Below, piece by piece: positions 14,401 through 21,499 of a stretch of DNA of 23,321 nucleotides (position 1 is its first letter; every line of letters starts with the position of its first letter). Location of the stretch: positions 1-23,321 of the IMG/VR virus record IMGVR_UViG_3300031787_000867, one strand, 5' to 3'. Position numbers and translations under genes: made by a program. The stretch comes from a virus. The notes under the pieces were generated by a model. That model did not search any database. It worked only from the letters and a program-made list of their open reading frames with translations, and had not been told where the DNA came from.

Positions 14401-16623
14401 GCCAACACCGGCATCGACTACTTGTCGATCAGCTACTGCACTGTTGCCACCACCAGCCCCGGAGAGTTCTATGTTGGTGTAAACAGCACCAACACCGCTG
14501 GCAACACGCGAGTTATCTTCACTGCTACCCCTGCGGCCCGGACACTCTACTGGGTAGGCGGTACGGGCAACTGGTCTTCTACGACCAAGTGGTCAACATC
14601 TTCTGGTGGTGGCTCTGGCGCGGCTATCCCAACATCCCTAGACGCGGTTGTCTTTGACTCTGCTTCCAACGCCACGGCCTACACAGCCACCATTGACGCA
14701 GGCGTGACTCTGGCTCGGTGTGCATCGTTCACCATGGCTGGCCCCGCCGCAGGTAACGTGACCTTTGCCGGGACTGTGGGTATCGCCTTCCACGGCAACG
14801 TCAGCTTTGCGGCCACCGGTATCACCCGGACATACACGGGCGGTATGCAATGGGCCGGTAATGCCAGCTACACGTTTACCACGAACGGGTTGACGCTAAA
14901 CTCTAATTGCACGGTTACGGGTATTGGCGCGACGTGGACGCTTGGCTCGGCCATTACAACAGGCTCAAATACAACAATAACATATGGAACTTTTAATACT
15001 GCCAATTTTAATTTAACAGGTTCCCTTTTTTCTAGTAATAACGGAAATATAAGGTCTATAAGTTTGGGGTCCAGCACGATCACAAACAATACCACCACAG
15101 CATCGCCTGTCAACCTTACAAATAATACAAACCTTACATTTAATGCTGGCACGTCAACTTTTTTAGATACAACAAATAAAGGTGGCGCTAATTTTAACGG
15201 CGGCGGGTTGACGTTCTATAATGTTTCTTATACTGGGACACTATCTGTTGGTGGGTCTTTGAATATTATAGGAACCAACACGTTTAATTCACTGTCATTT
15301 GCTGGGCAAACGGCTGTTGGTATTTTTACTGTTACGTTTAGTGCCAATCAAACAATTACCACCCTGACTTTGAATGCGGGTTTTTCTTCTGCCTGCCGTA
15401 CATTCCTAGCCTCTGACACAATTGGGACCGCCAGAACCCTAGCAGTCACGACGCTAACCGCAGGCGCTACGGATGTTGATTTCCGAGACATTACGGTTAC
15501 TGGCGCGGCGGCCCCCATTTCAGGCACACGGTTTGGCGATGCTAAGGGCAACTCAGGCATCACCTTCCCGGCAGCGAAGACGGTCTACTGGGCAGTGAAC
15601 ACTGCTAACTGGGGGGCGGGAAGCGCGGGTTCTTGGGCCGCAACATCAGGCGGCGCTGCCGCGAACGATCAGTTCCCCCTCCCCCAAGACACTGCCTACA
15701 TCCCGTTTGCCACGCCCACCAGCGGCAGCACCATCACGGTCAACGCCAACTACAACATTGGCACGATAGAGATGAGCAACCGTAACGGCAGTGCGCTGGT
15801 TACGTTTGCAACGGGCACGACAACGCCTTCGATCTATGGCAACTGGATCAACGGGACGGGAACGACGTTGAGCGGTAACGGAACAATGACGTTTGCTGGT
15901 CGGGGCAGTCAAACAATTAGAAGCGAAGGGAAGACGTTTACGCAAGGCTTCACAATAAATACGCCGGGAGGGTCGGTAACCCTTCAAGATGCCTTTGTCT
16001 GTAATTTAAATGCGGCGGGGGCACTAAGTCCTTTGCAGGGTACTTTTGATGCCGCAACGTATAACGTCACTTTATCAGGGGCGTCATCAGCGGTAAGCGC
16101 TTCCGGGACGGGTGTTCGGACGGTGGCTATCGGTTCTGGAACTTGGACTATTGCCGGAACTACTGGATGGACTGCGGGTACTTCTACCAACCTTACCGTC
16201 ACAGGTACTGGCACCATCACCATGACCAGCGCCTCCTCCAAAACCTTTAACGGAGGCGGTATCTCCTACTCCGGCATCACTCTTGATCAAGGCGGCGCGG
16301 GCGCATTGAGCATCTCGGGCAACAACACCTTCAAGACAATCACCAACACGTACAGCGCCACGGGCGCTACGTCTATTTCTCTTGGTGGCACAACAACAAC
16401 TCTGACCGATCCTTGGACTGCCACGGGCGCAGCCACCCGGGTTCTGACTCTTAGCGGAACGTCTGCCGCTTCTCCCGCCACTCTGGTTTACACCGGCGCA
16501 GGAGTAGCCGCAAACACGGTTGACTACCTTTCCATCAGCAACGTCCGTGCTTACCCACTTGTTGATGAGTGGTACGCAGGGGCCAACTCCACCAACGGCG
16601 GCTCTCTAGGCTGGTACTTCGTT
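11497..16623 (+). repeat. Five tandem ~340-residue modules in the giant gene
   Basis: Module boundaries lie at about 11497, 12514, 13516, 14539 and 15577, a spacing of roughly 1.0 kb. Each module opens with a W..GG/SSGG block and a P(L)AQDTA or PT..D.V.FD segment. Inside is GTFDxATYNVT, then LGSGTWTLxGT, then NLTFNAGTST, FYNVxxTGT and ITGSNTFNNL. Modules I, II and IV end with DFRDI...G.R.GN...ITF; modules III and V end with DYLSIS...GxNSTNxG. Confidence 0.8.
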
Positions 16624-18849
16624 GCCGCAGGCGGCACGGTCTACGCTGCGACCATTACTGAGACGGGTACTGGCTCCGACTCTATCCTTGCCCGGGCGAT
16701 CTTCAACAGCATCATCTCCGAGACCGGCACCGGCACGGACTCCATCAGCGCAAGCCTTGGAGGGATCACCTACCTCGGCACTATTGAAGAGCTTGCCACT
16801 GGCTCTGACGCTGTTCTGGCTCAAGCTATCTTCCGGGCATCGCTGGCTGAGTCTGGCACAGGCACCGACACCATCTCCGCACGGTCTGCGTTTGGCACTG
16901 CGATCCTTGAGTCCGCAACCATTGCCGACACTAACCTTGCCCGGCTGATCGCCCGCGCTACGCTGTCTGAGACCGCCACTGGGTCTGACACTGAGTCCGC
17001 CAGTCTGTCCGCAAACTCTACGCTGGCAGAGACCGCCACAATCACCGACGCGAATGTTGGGCGCATCAGCTTCCCTACGGTCATCAGTGAAACGGCCTCT
17101 GGCTCCGATACCGACGCAGCCAGCCTAACTATTAATCCTGCGATCTCTGAGACTGCCACGGGTACGGATGCTGTTTCTGCCCGGGCGATCTTCCTTGCTG
17201 CGGTTGCTGAGTCCGGCACGATCACAGACCTGATCTCCGCAATCAAGGGGTACTTCGTTGCCATCCTTGAGAGCGCTACTGGCACGGACACCTTCTCTGC
17301 CAAGTACACCACCCTGCCCAGCGTCTCCGAGACTGCCACCATCACCGACGCCAACGTCGGGTTCATCAGTTTTCCCACGACGATTTCCGAGACCGCAACC
17401 GGTACGGATACTGACTCCGCCCAGTACATCACCCGGCCCAGCATTGCTGAGTCCGCTACTGGCACTGAGACTGTCTCTACCCTCTACAGCACCAACCCCA
17501 GCGTTGCCGAGTCTGCTACCGGCACTGAGACTGTCAGCCCGCGCTATATCGCCAATCCCAGCATCGTGGAGTCTGCGTCCATCACTGACGCAGTGGCTGC
17601 CCGGTACATTGCCCTGCCCAGCATCTTTGAGTCTGCCTCCGGGTCGGACATCATCGTTGGTGGCCTGCGCTTCATAGGCGTTATTGCAGAGACTGCTACG
17701 GGTACTGAGACCGTCGCCGCCCGGTACATCACCAACCCATTCATCGCAGAGACAGCCACCGGCTCTGACACAGACGCAGCCAGACTGTCTGCCGCAGGGA
17801 TCATCTCCGAGACCGCAACCGGCACTGAGACCATCACCACCCGGGCCACGTTTAAATCAGATATTGCCGAGTACTCATCAGTCGTTGAGATTGTCCGGGC
17901 ATTCTTCACCGCCGCCGCGCAGGTTAGCGAGCTTGCCACGGGTACTGATCAGGTCAGCGCCTTGCGTGCGTTGGCTGCGGCGGTTGCTGAGACAGCCACG
18001 ATCACAGACAGCCTGTCCGCCCGGGCGGTGTTTATCGGGCTTCTCCAAGAGGCAGCTACAGCCCAAGACGCTGTAAACGCTCCGGGCTCGACCTACAACA
18101 TCTTGATGCAGGAGCTTGCGCAGGCGCAGGATGCGATTACCACGCAGGCCATCTTCTTGGCTTCTCTGGCCGAGACCGCCACCGGCACCGAGACCAACAG
18201 CGCAGCCTTTATCCCCCGGGCCACGATCACCGAGTCGGCCACCATCACGGATGCAGTGAGCGCCCTCCAAGCGTTTGCCGCCAGCATTTCCGAGACCTCC
18301 GCAGCCTCTGACTCAGTGCTGGTTGCTCCGTCAATCTTCAACGCCATTGCTGTTGCCTCTGCTACAGCCCTAGACAATTTAAACGCACCGGGCAGCATCT
18401 ACAACGTCACTATCCCCGAGAGCGCCACCCTGTCCGACAGCGTGATCGGGGCGTTCCTGTGGAACCTGATTGACGATTCCCAGCCGGAAAGCTGGCAGAA
18501 CGTGCTGGACGCACAGTCTGTTACTTGGAGCGCCATAAATGCCAGCCAGACTGCGGGCTGGGGGGAAGTTGATAGTGCGCAGGCTACCTCATGGGGTAAC
18601 GCAGACTCTGCTCAGGCCCCGGGCTGGCAGGACGTGCAGACCTCCCAAACTGGGACTTGGAACTCCGTGGATGACTCCCAGAGCGTTAACTGGCAAAATG
18701 TGGTAGATACGCAGTCGGTTAGCTGGAACGACATAAACGCCAGCCAGAATGCCGGGTGGGGGAACACGGGGAACGCTCAGTCTGGGACATGGAACAACAT
18801 TGACGACGACCAAGACCCGGACTGGGTAGACATCCCGACATTGAATTAG
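11497..18849 (+). CDS. Giant repetitive tail fibre/adhesin-like protein
   Basis: A 2450-residue protein, nearly a third of the window. It is rich in Ser, Thr, Gly, Ala and Asn and very poor in Lys. Three zones are visible. Residues 1-1709 are five modules of about 340 residues, beginning near 1, 340, 674, 1015 and 1361, with starts such as YWVGGTGTWNTTSTTNW and KTVYWN.AG; each is predicted all-beta, like a solenoid or stacked beta-helix. Residues 1720-2323 are thirty repeats of 20 residues. Residues 2325-2445 are eleven repeats of 11 residues with an invariant Trp. There is no signal peptide, TM segment or visible enzyme motif. Position before a tail fibre gene and after neck genes supports a virion fibre or surface adhesin. 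The Trp tract is C-terminal, so it may be a tip, trimerisation or attachment element. It is not a tape measure, as it lacks helical or TM character. Confidence 0.75.
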   Translation: MADRYWVGGTGTWNTTSTTNWSASTGGASGASVPTVADSVFFDQAGTYTVTVNGALACLDITVSAGTVTFSSAGLPGLTVAGSMSLLATTTWSAQTTFTFTATTTGKTVTASNPFSASAFNFNGVGGGWTLGSAISTGGGTFVVTAGSVDSANYSITCNQLGFSGSSVRSLILGSSTVTVTGTQVNVIIAGTITNLTFNAGTSQINLTSGLLSGISSGGLTFYNIAFTGTTAGTHAITGSNTFNNLAFTAPSAAGLSLVTFNAQQTINGTLSTTGTAGNRRVFFSSATYGISVDLVVNSAPSLTDADFRGLYVRGTSAPISGTRIGNRGECRGITFSTPKTVYFNGSGAGLNWSGNSWALSSGGAVSTDNVPLAQDTAIINNSSVFTQLVLDTAVLALPTIDFSTRTNALSVTGTAANTIYGSWTNGSGITVTMATILIFQGGATQTITSAGKTFSGPITVDTYGGTVQLADALNLTGQTFTVTNGTFSTAGFAVTAGIFSSSNSNVRTINLGASAIVLSTTSAPVVFTTVTNLTFNAGTSTVTVSFNAGGNQTYNWGQITWYNVIYVNPSSFSYIFGQATTFNNLTFPTQSSLVLTNNITVNGTLTCSGASASSRNSIVSNTLGTQRTLSVNSLSATDCDFRDINLAGTAAGSSPTRAGNLGGNTNINFPAAKTVYWNLAGTQNWTANAWAASSGGSPAVNNFPLAQDTAVFDNAGAAGTITFNGSLPNIDASGRTTAVTFTTSIFSFNIYGDLKLGTGVTSSSASGALVFAKDGSQTITSNGVQFGCNVTINRPSATVQLADALSLNSARTLTLTRGTFDAVTYNVTTGLFGNSSTSNTLRMGSGTWTLSGTGTVWSCSVAPTIVCGISTIVISDTSTTARAFDGGNLYYNKLTVGGATGTSTLTITGSNTFGELASTKTVAHTITLPSSTTTTVGKWSVTGTVGNVVTLAPSTAVTAYTLSISGPANTGIDYLSISYCTVATTSPGEFYVGVNSTNTAGNTRVIFTATPAARTLYWVGGTGNWSSTTKWSTSSGGGSGAAIPTSLDAVVFDSASNATAYTATIDAGVTLARCASFTMAGPAAGNVTFAGTVGIAFHGNVSFAATGITRTYTGGMQWAGNASYTFTTNGLTLNSNCTVTGIGATWTLGSAITTGSNTTITYGTFNTANFNLTGSLFSSNNGNIRSISLGSSTITNNTTTASPVNLTNNTNLTFNAGTSTFLDTTNKGGANFNGGGLTFYNVSYTGTLSVGGSLNIIGTNTFNSLSFAGQTAVGIFTVTFSANQTITTLTLNAGFSSACRTFLASDTIGTARTLAVTTLTAGATDVDFRDITVTGAAAPISGTRFGDAKGNSGITFPAAKTVYWAVNTANWGAGSAGSWAATSGGAAANDQFPLPQDTAYIPFATPTSGSTITVNANYNIGTIEMSNRNGSALVTFATGTTTPSIYGNWINGTGTTLSGNGTMTFAGRGSQTIRSEGKTFTQGFTINTPGGSVTLQDAFVCNLNAAGALSPLQGTFDAATYNVTLSGASSAVSASGTGVRTVAIGSGTWTIAGTTGWTAGTSTNLTVTGTGTITMTSASSKTFNGGGISYSGITLDQGGAGALSISGNNTFKTITNTYSATGATSISLGGTTTTLTDPWTATGAATRVLTLSGTSAASPATLVYTGAGVAANTVDYLSISNVRAYPLVDEWYAGANSTNGGSLGWYFVAAGGTVYAATITETGTGSDSILARAIFNSIISETGTGTDSISASLGGITYLGTIEELATGSDAVLAQAIFRASLAESGTGTDTISARSAFGTAILESATIADTNLARLIARATLSETATGSDTESASLSANSTLAETATITDANVGRISFPTVISETASGSDTDAASLTINPAISETATGTDAVSARAIFLAAVAESGTITDLISAIKGYFVAILESATGTDTFSAKYTTLPSVSETATITDANVGFISFPTTISETATGTDTDSAQYITRPSIAESATGTETVSTLYSTNPSVAESATGTETVSPRYIANPSIVESASITDAVAARYIALPSIFESASGSDIIVGGLRFIGVIAETATGTETVAARYITNPFIAETATGSDTDAARLSAAGIISETATGTETITTRATFKSDIAEYSSVVEIVRAFFTAAAQVSELATGTDQVSALRALAAAVAETATITDSLSARAVFIGLLQEAATAQDAVNAPGSTYNILMQELAQAQDAITTQAIFLASLAETATGTETNSAAFIPRATITESATITDAVSALQAFAASISETSAASDSVLVAPSIFNAIAVASATALDNLNAPGSIYNVTIPESATLSDSVIGAFLWNLIDDSQPESWQNVLDAQSVTWSAINASQTAGWGEVDSAQATSWGNADSAQAPGWQDVQTSQTGTWNSVDDSQSVNWQNVVDTQSVSWNDINASQNAGWGNTGNAQSGTWNNIDDDQDPDWVDIPTLN
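16654..18465 (+). repeat. Thirty tandem 20-residue (60-base) repeats in the giant gene
   Basis: Consensus [IV][AS]ET-ATGTDTVSAR-hhhxxS, with unit phase kept almost perfectly. Only the second unit is 23 residues and one near the end is 21. ATGTD alternates with ATITD. Unit pairs at about 17014 and 17314 are near copies at a 300-base (five-unit) offset. Synonymous differences between copies are frequent, so the protein pattern is kept while the DNA drifts. Confidence 0.9.
18469..18831 (+). repeat. Eleven tandem 11-residue Trp repeats at the C-terminus of the giant protein
   Basis: Consensus [VI]DxSQxxxWxx over residues 2325-2445, followed only by IPTLN. Gln and Trp are present in all eleven units. 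Units 1-4 resemble units 7-10 (for example INASQTAGWG and INASQNAGWG), giving a higher-order period of six units, 198 bases. Confidence 0.9.
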
Positions 18850-18865
18850 TTACAAGGAGCAACGA

Positions 18866-19852
18866 ATGCCTTCTTCTTATACCCCTCTGTTGGGATTTGT
18901 TCAGCCATCACCGGGGGAACTCACGAATACGTGGGGCGGTGTTGTTAACACCCAGCTTACTGACTTGGTTGAGGACGCGATTGCTTCCGCGTCCACTCAG
19001 AGCGTAACGGCTGGCGATTGGACGCTGACTACTGATGGCGGCGGCGCTGCCAACCAAGCACGTAGTGCGATCCTGATTGCTACGGGGACTCCGGGCACGA
19101 CACGCAACATCTATGCGCCCAAGCAGGACAAGGTTTACGTTGTTATCAACAACTCAGACAGCAGCGTAGTTCTCAAGGGCGGTCCTACCTCCCCGACAAC
19201 GGGTGTCACTGTTGTGGCTGCTGGGATTTCTCTAATTGCTTGGAACTCCAACGTCGGAGATTTTGTTGCTGCGGCGGCAGGTGTTACGAGCCTAACTGCC
19301 GGGTCGGGGGTAAGTGTCAGCGCTTCAACCGGTGCAGTGACGGTAGCCAACACGGGCGTGACCAGCGCAGTTGCTGGGACAGGTATTGGTGTCAGCGGCG
19401 CTACGGGCGCAGTGACCTTTACGAACTCTGGGGTCACCAGTCTCGTTGCGGGGACTGGAATTAGTGTCAGCGGCGCTACTGGCGCAGTCACTGTGAGTTC
19501 AACCGCTGCCGGTACGGTTACATCTATCACCGCAGGTGCTGGCCTGACCGGCGGCACCATTACTACCAGCGGGACTATTGCGCTGGACTACTACACGGGT
19601 AGCTCTACTTCTAATAGCAGTTTCCCGATTGGTTCTTATGTATTTGTTAATGATCAATCTACTCCCCCTAACAGAAATCAATCAGCGTCTGTTTATTTTA
19701 ATTCTTCTACGCTTTATGATTTTAATTTTTTCTCTGGTGGTGGTTCAACAGCTCTAGCTGGAACATGGCGATCCCGAGGGGTAACTAGCATTTCCCAAGG
19801 TTATCCTTGCTCTTATGGTTTAAATTTAACCCTAATGCAACGCACCGCCTAA
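18866..19852 (+). CDS. Tail fibre / receptor-binding protein
   Basis: A 328-residue protein with ACAAGGAGC before the ATG. The N-terminal part (LLGFVQPSPGELTNTWGGVV, TDLVEDAIASAS) and the following beta region (PGTTRNIYAPKQDKVYVVIN, SSVVLKGGPTSPTTGVTVVA) are typical of tail fibre shafts of aquatic phages. Residues 139-213 hold three 25-residue repeats of the GVTSLVAGTGISVSGATGAV type, with a fourth, diverged copy next. The last 75 residues form a different domain (YPCSYGLNLTLMQRTA end, with LAGTWRSRG), like the small C-terminal tip domains of fibres that end in a W/LMQR-x-A motif. The tip is AT-rich compared with the shaft. It likely decides host recognition. It is followed by a small gene that could help fibre assembly. 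Confidence 0.75.
   Translation: MPSSYTPLLGFVQPSPGELTNTWGGVVNTQLTDLVEDAIASASTQSVTAGDWTLTTDGGGAANQARSAILIATGTPGTTRNIYAPKQDKVYVVINNSDSSVVLKGGPTSPTTGVTVVAAGISLIAWNSNVGDFVAAAAGVTSLTAGSGVSVSASTGAVTVANTGVTSAVAGTGIGVSGATGAVTFTNSGVTSLVAGTGISVSGATGAVTVSSTAAGTVTSITAGAGLTGGTITTSGTIALDYYTGSSTSNSSFPIGSYVFVNDQSTPPNRNQSASVYFNSSTLYDFNFFSGGGSTALAGTWRSRGVTSISQGYPCSYGLNLTLMQRTA
19280..19504 (+). repeat. Three 75-base direct repeats in the fibre gene
   Basis: Units at 19280-19354, 19355-19429 and 19430-19504, each encoding a 25-residue GVTS..AG.G..VS..TGAVT unit. Units two and three share long stretches such as GTGTCAGCGGCGCTAC. They make this gene prone to unit gain or loss. Confidence 0.8.
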
Positions 19853-19861
19853 AGGAACATC

Positions 19862-20158
19862 ATGCATACTATTGGCACCATTACTTTTGGCGCGATCCGC
19901 AACGTCCGCAAGTCGGGCGACGAAGAAGGCGTTTATTTCGCGGATGTAGAAATCTCTCCTGAAGAAGGATTCCCGTTTGAGGTCTGCCTGTACTGCGCTC
20001 GCTCTGACGACTACGCCAAAACCGGCAAGTGGGTGTACCAGCAGATCGTTGACGGCAACATCGAAGGCCAGATCACCCAGCTTGCGCCCGGCGTTGACCC
20101 AGTGACTGGGCAGCCTCAACCGCAGCAACCAACCACTCAAGGGGCGCAGACGCTGTGA
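19862..20158 (+). CDS. Small protein after the tail fibre gene, function unknown
   Basis: A 98-residue, mildly acidic protein with AAAGGAACATC before the ATG. The first 75 residues look like a compact alpha/beta domain (TIGTITFGAIRNVRKSGDEE, VYFADVEISPEEGFPFEVCL, CARSDDYAKTGKWVYQQIVD). Next come NIEGQITQLAPGVDPVTGQP and a Pro/Gln-rich tail. The gene directly follows a fibre gene, the usual site of a fibre-assembly chaperone. The GKWVYQQI...G.I.QL arrangement recalls the end of some fibre-associated small proteins, but I cannot match it to a known chaperone family. It overlaps the next gene by a GTGA. Confidence 0.5.
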   Translation: MHTIGTITFGAIRNVRKSGDEEGVYFADVEISPEEGFPFEVCLYCARSDDYAKTGKWVYQQIVDGNIEGQITQLAPGVDPVTGQPQPQQPTTQGAQTL

Positions 20159-20427
20159 TCCCGGTCGCTCCCCGCTTCACCGTCACGCAGAACGGGACGA
20201 CGCTTACCGTCTACCATGCCGACGCTGGGCAGGGGCTACCGCGCCATGAGCACCTGTACTCTCATCTAACCATCTGCACCGCCGGGCGTTGCGTTGTCCG
20301 CAAGGAAGGCCGTCAGTTGGAGATGACCAAAGACACCCAGCCCGTGAACCTTGTGGGCAGCGAATGGCATGAGATTGAAGCGCTTGAAAACGGCACGGTT
20401 TTCGTGAATGTCTTTGCCTCTGTCTAA
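20155..20427 (+). CDS. Small cupin-fold protein
   Basis: A 90-residue protein with a GTG start overlapping the previous stop. The sequence follows the two cupin motifs: motif 1 around LPRHEHLYSHLTICTAGRCV (His31, Glu32, His33, His37) and motif 2 around NLVGSEWHEIEALENGTVFV (His72, Asn79). His31, His33 and His72 are plausible metal ligands. Cupins include sugar isomerases, dioxygenases and ligand-binding proteins. At this size it is a single-domain member and could bind a small ligand or metal. Why a phage encodes it between fibre and lysis genes is unclear: a modifier of fibre or surface sugars is one thought, a virion metal-binding part another. The fold call is reasonable; function is not known. 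Confidence 0.65.
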   Translation: MIPVAPRFTVTQNGTTLTVYHADAGQGLPRHEHLYSHLTICTAGRCVVRKEGRQLEMTKDTQPVNLVGSEWHEIEALENGTVFVNVFASV

Positions 20428-20429
20428 TC

Positions 20430-20885
20430 ATGATCGACCCAATCACCGCATTTGCCACTGCGCAAGCTGCGGTGGCGGGCATCCAGAAAGCGCTCAAGCT
20501 GGGAAAGGACATTACCGGCTGCATCAAGGAGTTCTCGGCGCTTTTTGAATCAGCCGACGTTATCAACAAGGCAGCGAACGATGCCAACGCTGGGAAGTCC
20601 GATGCGGCGCAGGCGATGGAGATCGTCATGCAGCAAAACAAGCTGCGTGAGGACATGGAGCATTTAAAGCATCAATTGGTCTACGGAGGTTACCCAGAGT
20701 TGTGGACCCTCTTTCTCCAGAAGCACATGGAGATTCAAAGGGCTAGGAAGAAGAGGGAAGCAGAGGAGAAGGCGGCGAAGCTAAAGCGTAGGCAAGAGCA
20801 GGCGATGTTTGTCCTGTACACCTGCATCACCGTTGGGTTTGTTGCTTTCCTCATCGGCTTCGTTTACATCATCATGCAGGTATGA
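20430..20885 (+). CDS. Membrane-anchored protein of the lysis region
   Basis: A 151-residue protein. Residues 1-75 are helical (MIDPITAFATAQAAVAGIQK, KDITGCIKEFSALFESADVI), residues 75-125 a charged helix or coiled coil rich in Lys, Arg and Glu (EIQRARKKREAEEKAAKLKR), and residues 126-149 a single TM helix (MFVLYTCITVGFVAFLIGFV) at the very C-terminus. The MIDPITAFATAQAAVAGI start is one I recognise from small proteins of T7-like and other aquatic phages, without known function. A tail-anchored protein next to holin and endolysin may act in lysis or membrane binding. It lacks the lipobox or Rz/Rz1 arrangement of spanins. It overlaps the next start by four bases. Confidence 0.6.
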   Translation: MIDPITAFATAQAAVAGIQKALKLGKDITGCIKEFSALFESADVINKAANDANAGKSDAAQAMEIVMQQNKLREDMEHLKHQLVYGGYPELWTLFLQKHMEIQRARKKREAEEKAAKLKRRQEQAMFVLYTCITVGFVAFLIGFVYIIMQV

Positions 20886-21499
20886 GTGAAGAGAAGATCA
20901 ACCACAACAGCCTGATCGACAAGGTCCTCGGGTATGTGGACTCTCCGTTTAAATTGTTTGCCATCGTGCTGATGGCTGTCTTCGCGTTCACTGGATACTT
21001 TGTCTGGCAGAACCAAGAGTTTCTGATCGGTGCGTACAAGGAGCAGAAGAAGCTGCCCACGATTGCCGAGGACCGGGTAGAGGACGTGGCCGCGCATCTG
21101 TTTAAAAACACAGGTGCCGTGGTGGTAGCGATCTTTAAAGTGAACCCGATCTTTGGAACTCGTGTCCTGTACCGGGCCTACACCAAAGACGGGCGAGATA
21201 AGACGCATGAGGGGCTAGATGTTGGCCTGTTCACCCCCAACGCCGCTAACAATCGGGATGTAGTGGCACTCATGGCAGGAGAGATTCCGTGTGGCGCGTA
21301 CAAAACCGCGCAGTCTGAGATCGGGCTGTGGTATATCGAAAAGGGCGTCGTCTACGGCTGCCGAGTCAGCGTCCCGCCCGAGCAGGGTAAATTTATAGGC
21401 CAGATCACGGTAGGCTGGAAAGAGGAGCCACCGGATGTAGATGCGTACAGGGTTCTTTTGCAGATCGCAGCAACCATGTTATCTAGGAGCAAACAGTAA
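20882..21499 (+). CDS. Inner-membrane protein with an external C-terminal domain
   Basis: A 205-residue protein with a short N-terminal segment, one TM helix at residues 22-42 (PFKLFAIVLMAVFAFTGYFV) and a large domain after it. Positive charges before the helix are few, but the N-terminus is probably inside, placing the C-terminal domain in the periplasm. That domain starts with a helix (IAEDRVEDVAAHLFKNTGAV), has strands (VVVAIFKVNPIFGTRVLYRA), and ends with GVVYGCRVSVPPEQGKFIGQ then ITVGWKEEPP, a layout reminiscent of GAF/PAS-like sensor domains. As I recall, related proteins exist beside phage holins, but no function is known. A role in lysis timing or superinfection is speculation. It is coupled to the holin by a one-base overlap (TAATG). 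Confidence 0.55.
   Translation: MSEEKINHNSLIDKVLGYVDSPFKLFAIVLMAVFAFTGYFVWQNQEFLIGAYKEQKKLPTIAEDRVEDVAAHLFKNTGAVVVAIFKVNPIFGTRVLYRAYTKDGRDKTHEGLDVGLFTPNAANNRDVVALMAGEIPCGAYKTAQSEIGLWYIEKGVVYGCRVSVPPEQGKFIGQITVGWKEEPPDVDAYRVLLQIAATMLSRSKQ

Noticed and set aside
16821-17465. Long reverse-strand open frame (214 codons) across the 20-residue repeats
   Set aside because: It mirrors the 60-base repeat in the opposite strand. Its periodic Val/Ala/Ser sequence is a by-product of the forward repeat and its codon bias, and no ribosome binding site precedes it.
16654-18465. CRISPR-like array because of regular 60-base spacing
   Set aside because: The whole tract is one open frame with a protein-level period, no constant repeat with unique spacers, and synonymous drift between units.
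11497-18849. Tape measure protein as the identity of the giant gene
   Set aside because: Tape measures are mostly helical with TM or lytic segments. This protein is Ser/Thr/Gly-rich and beta-like with modular surface repeats, and lies beside fibre genes.
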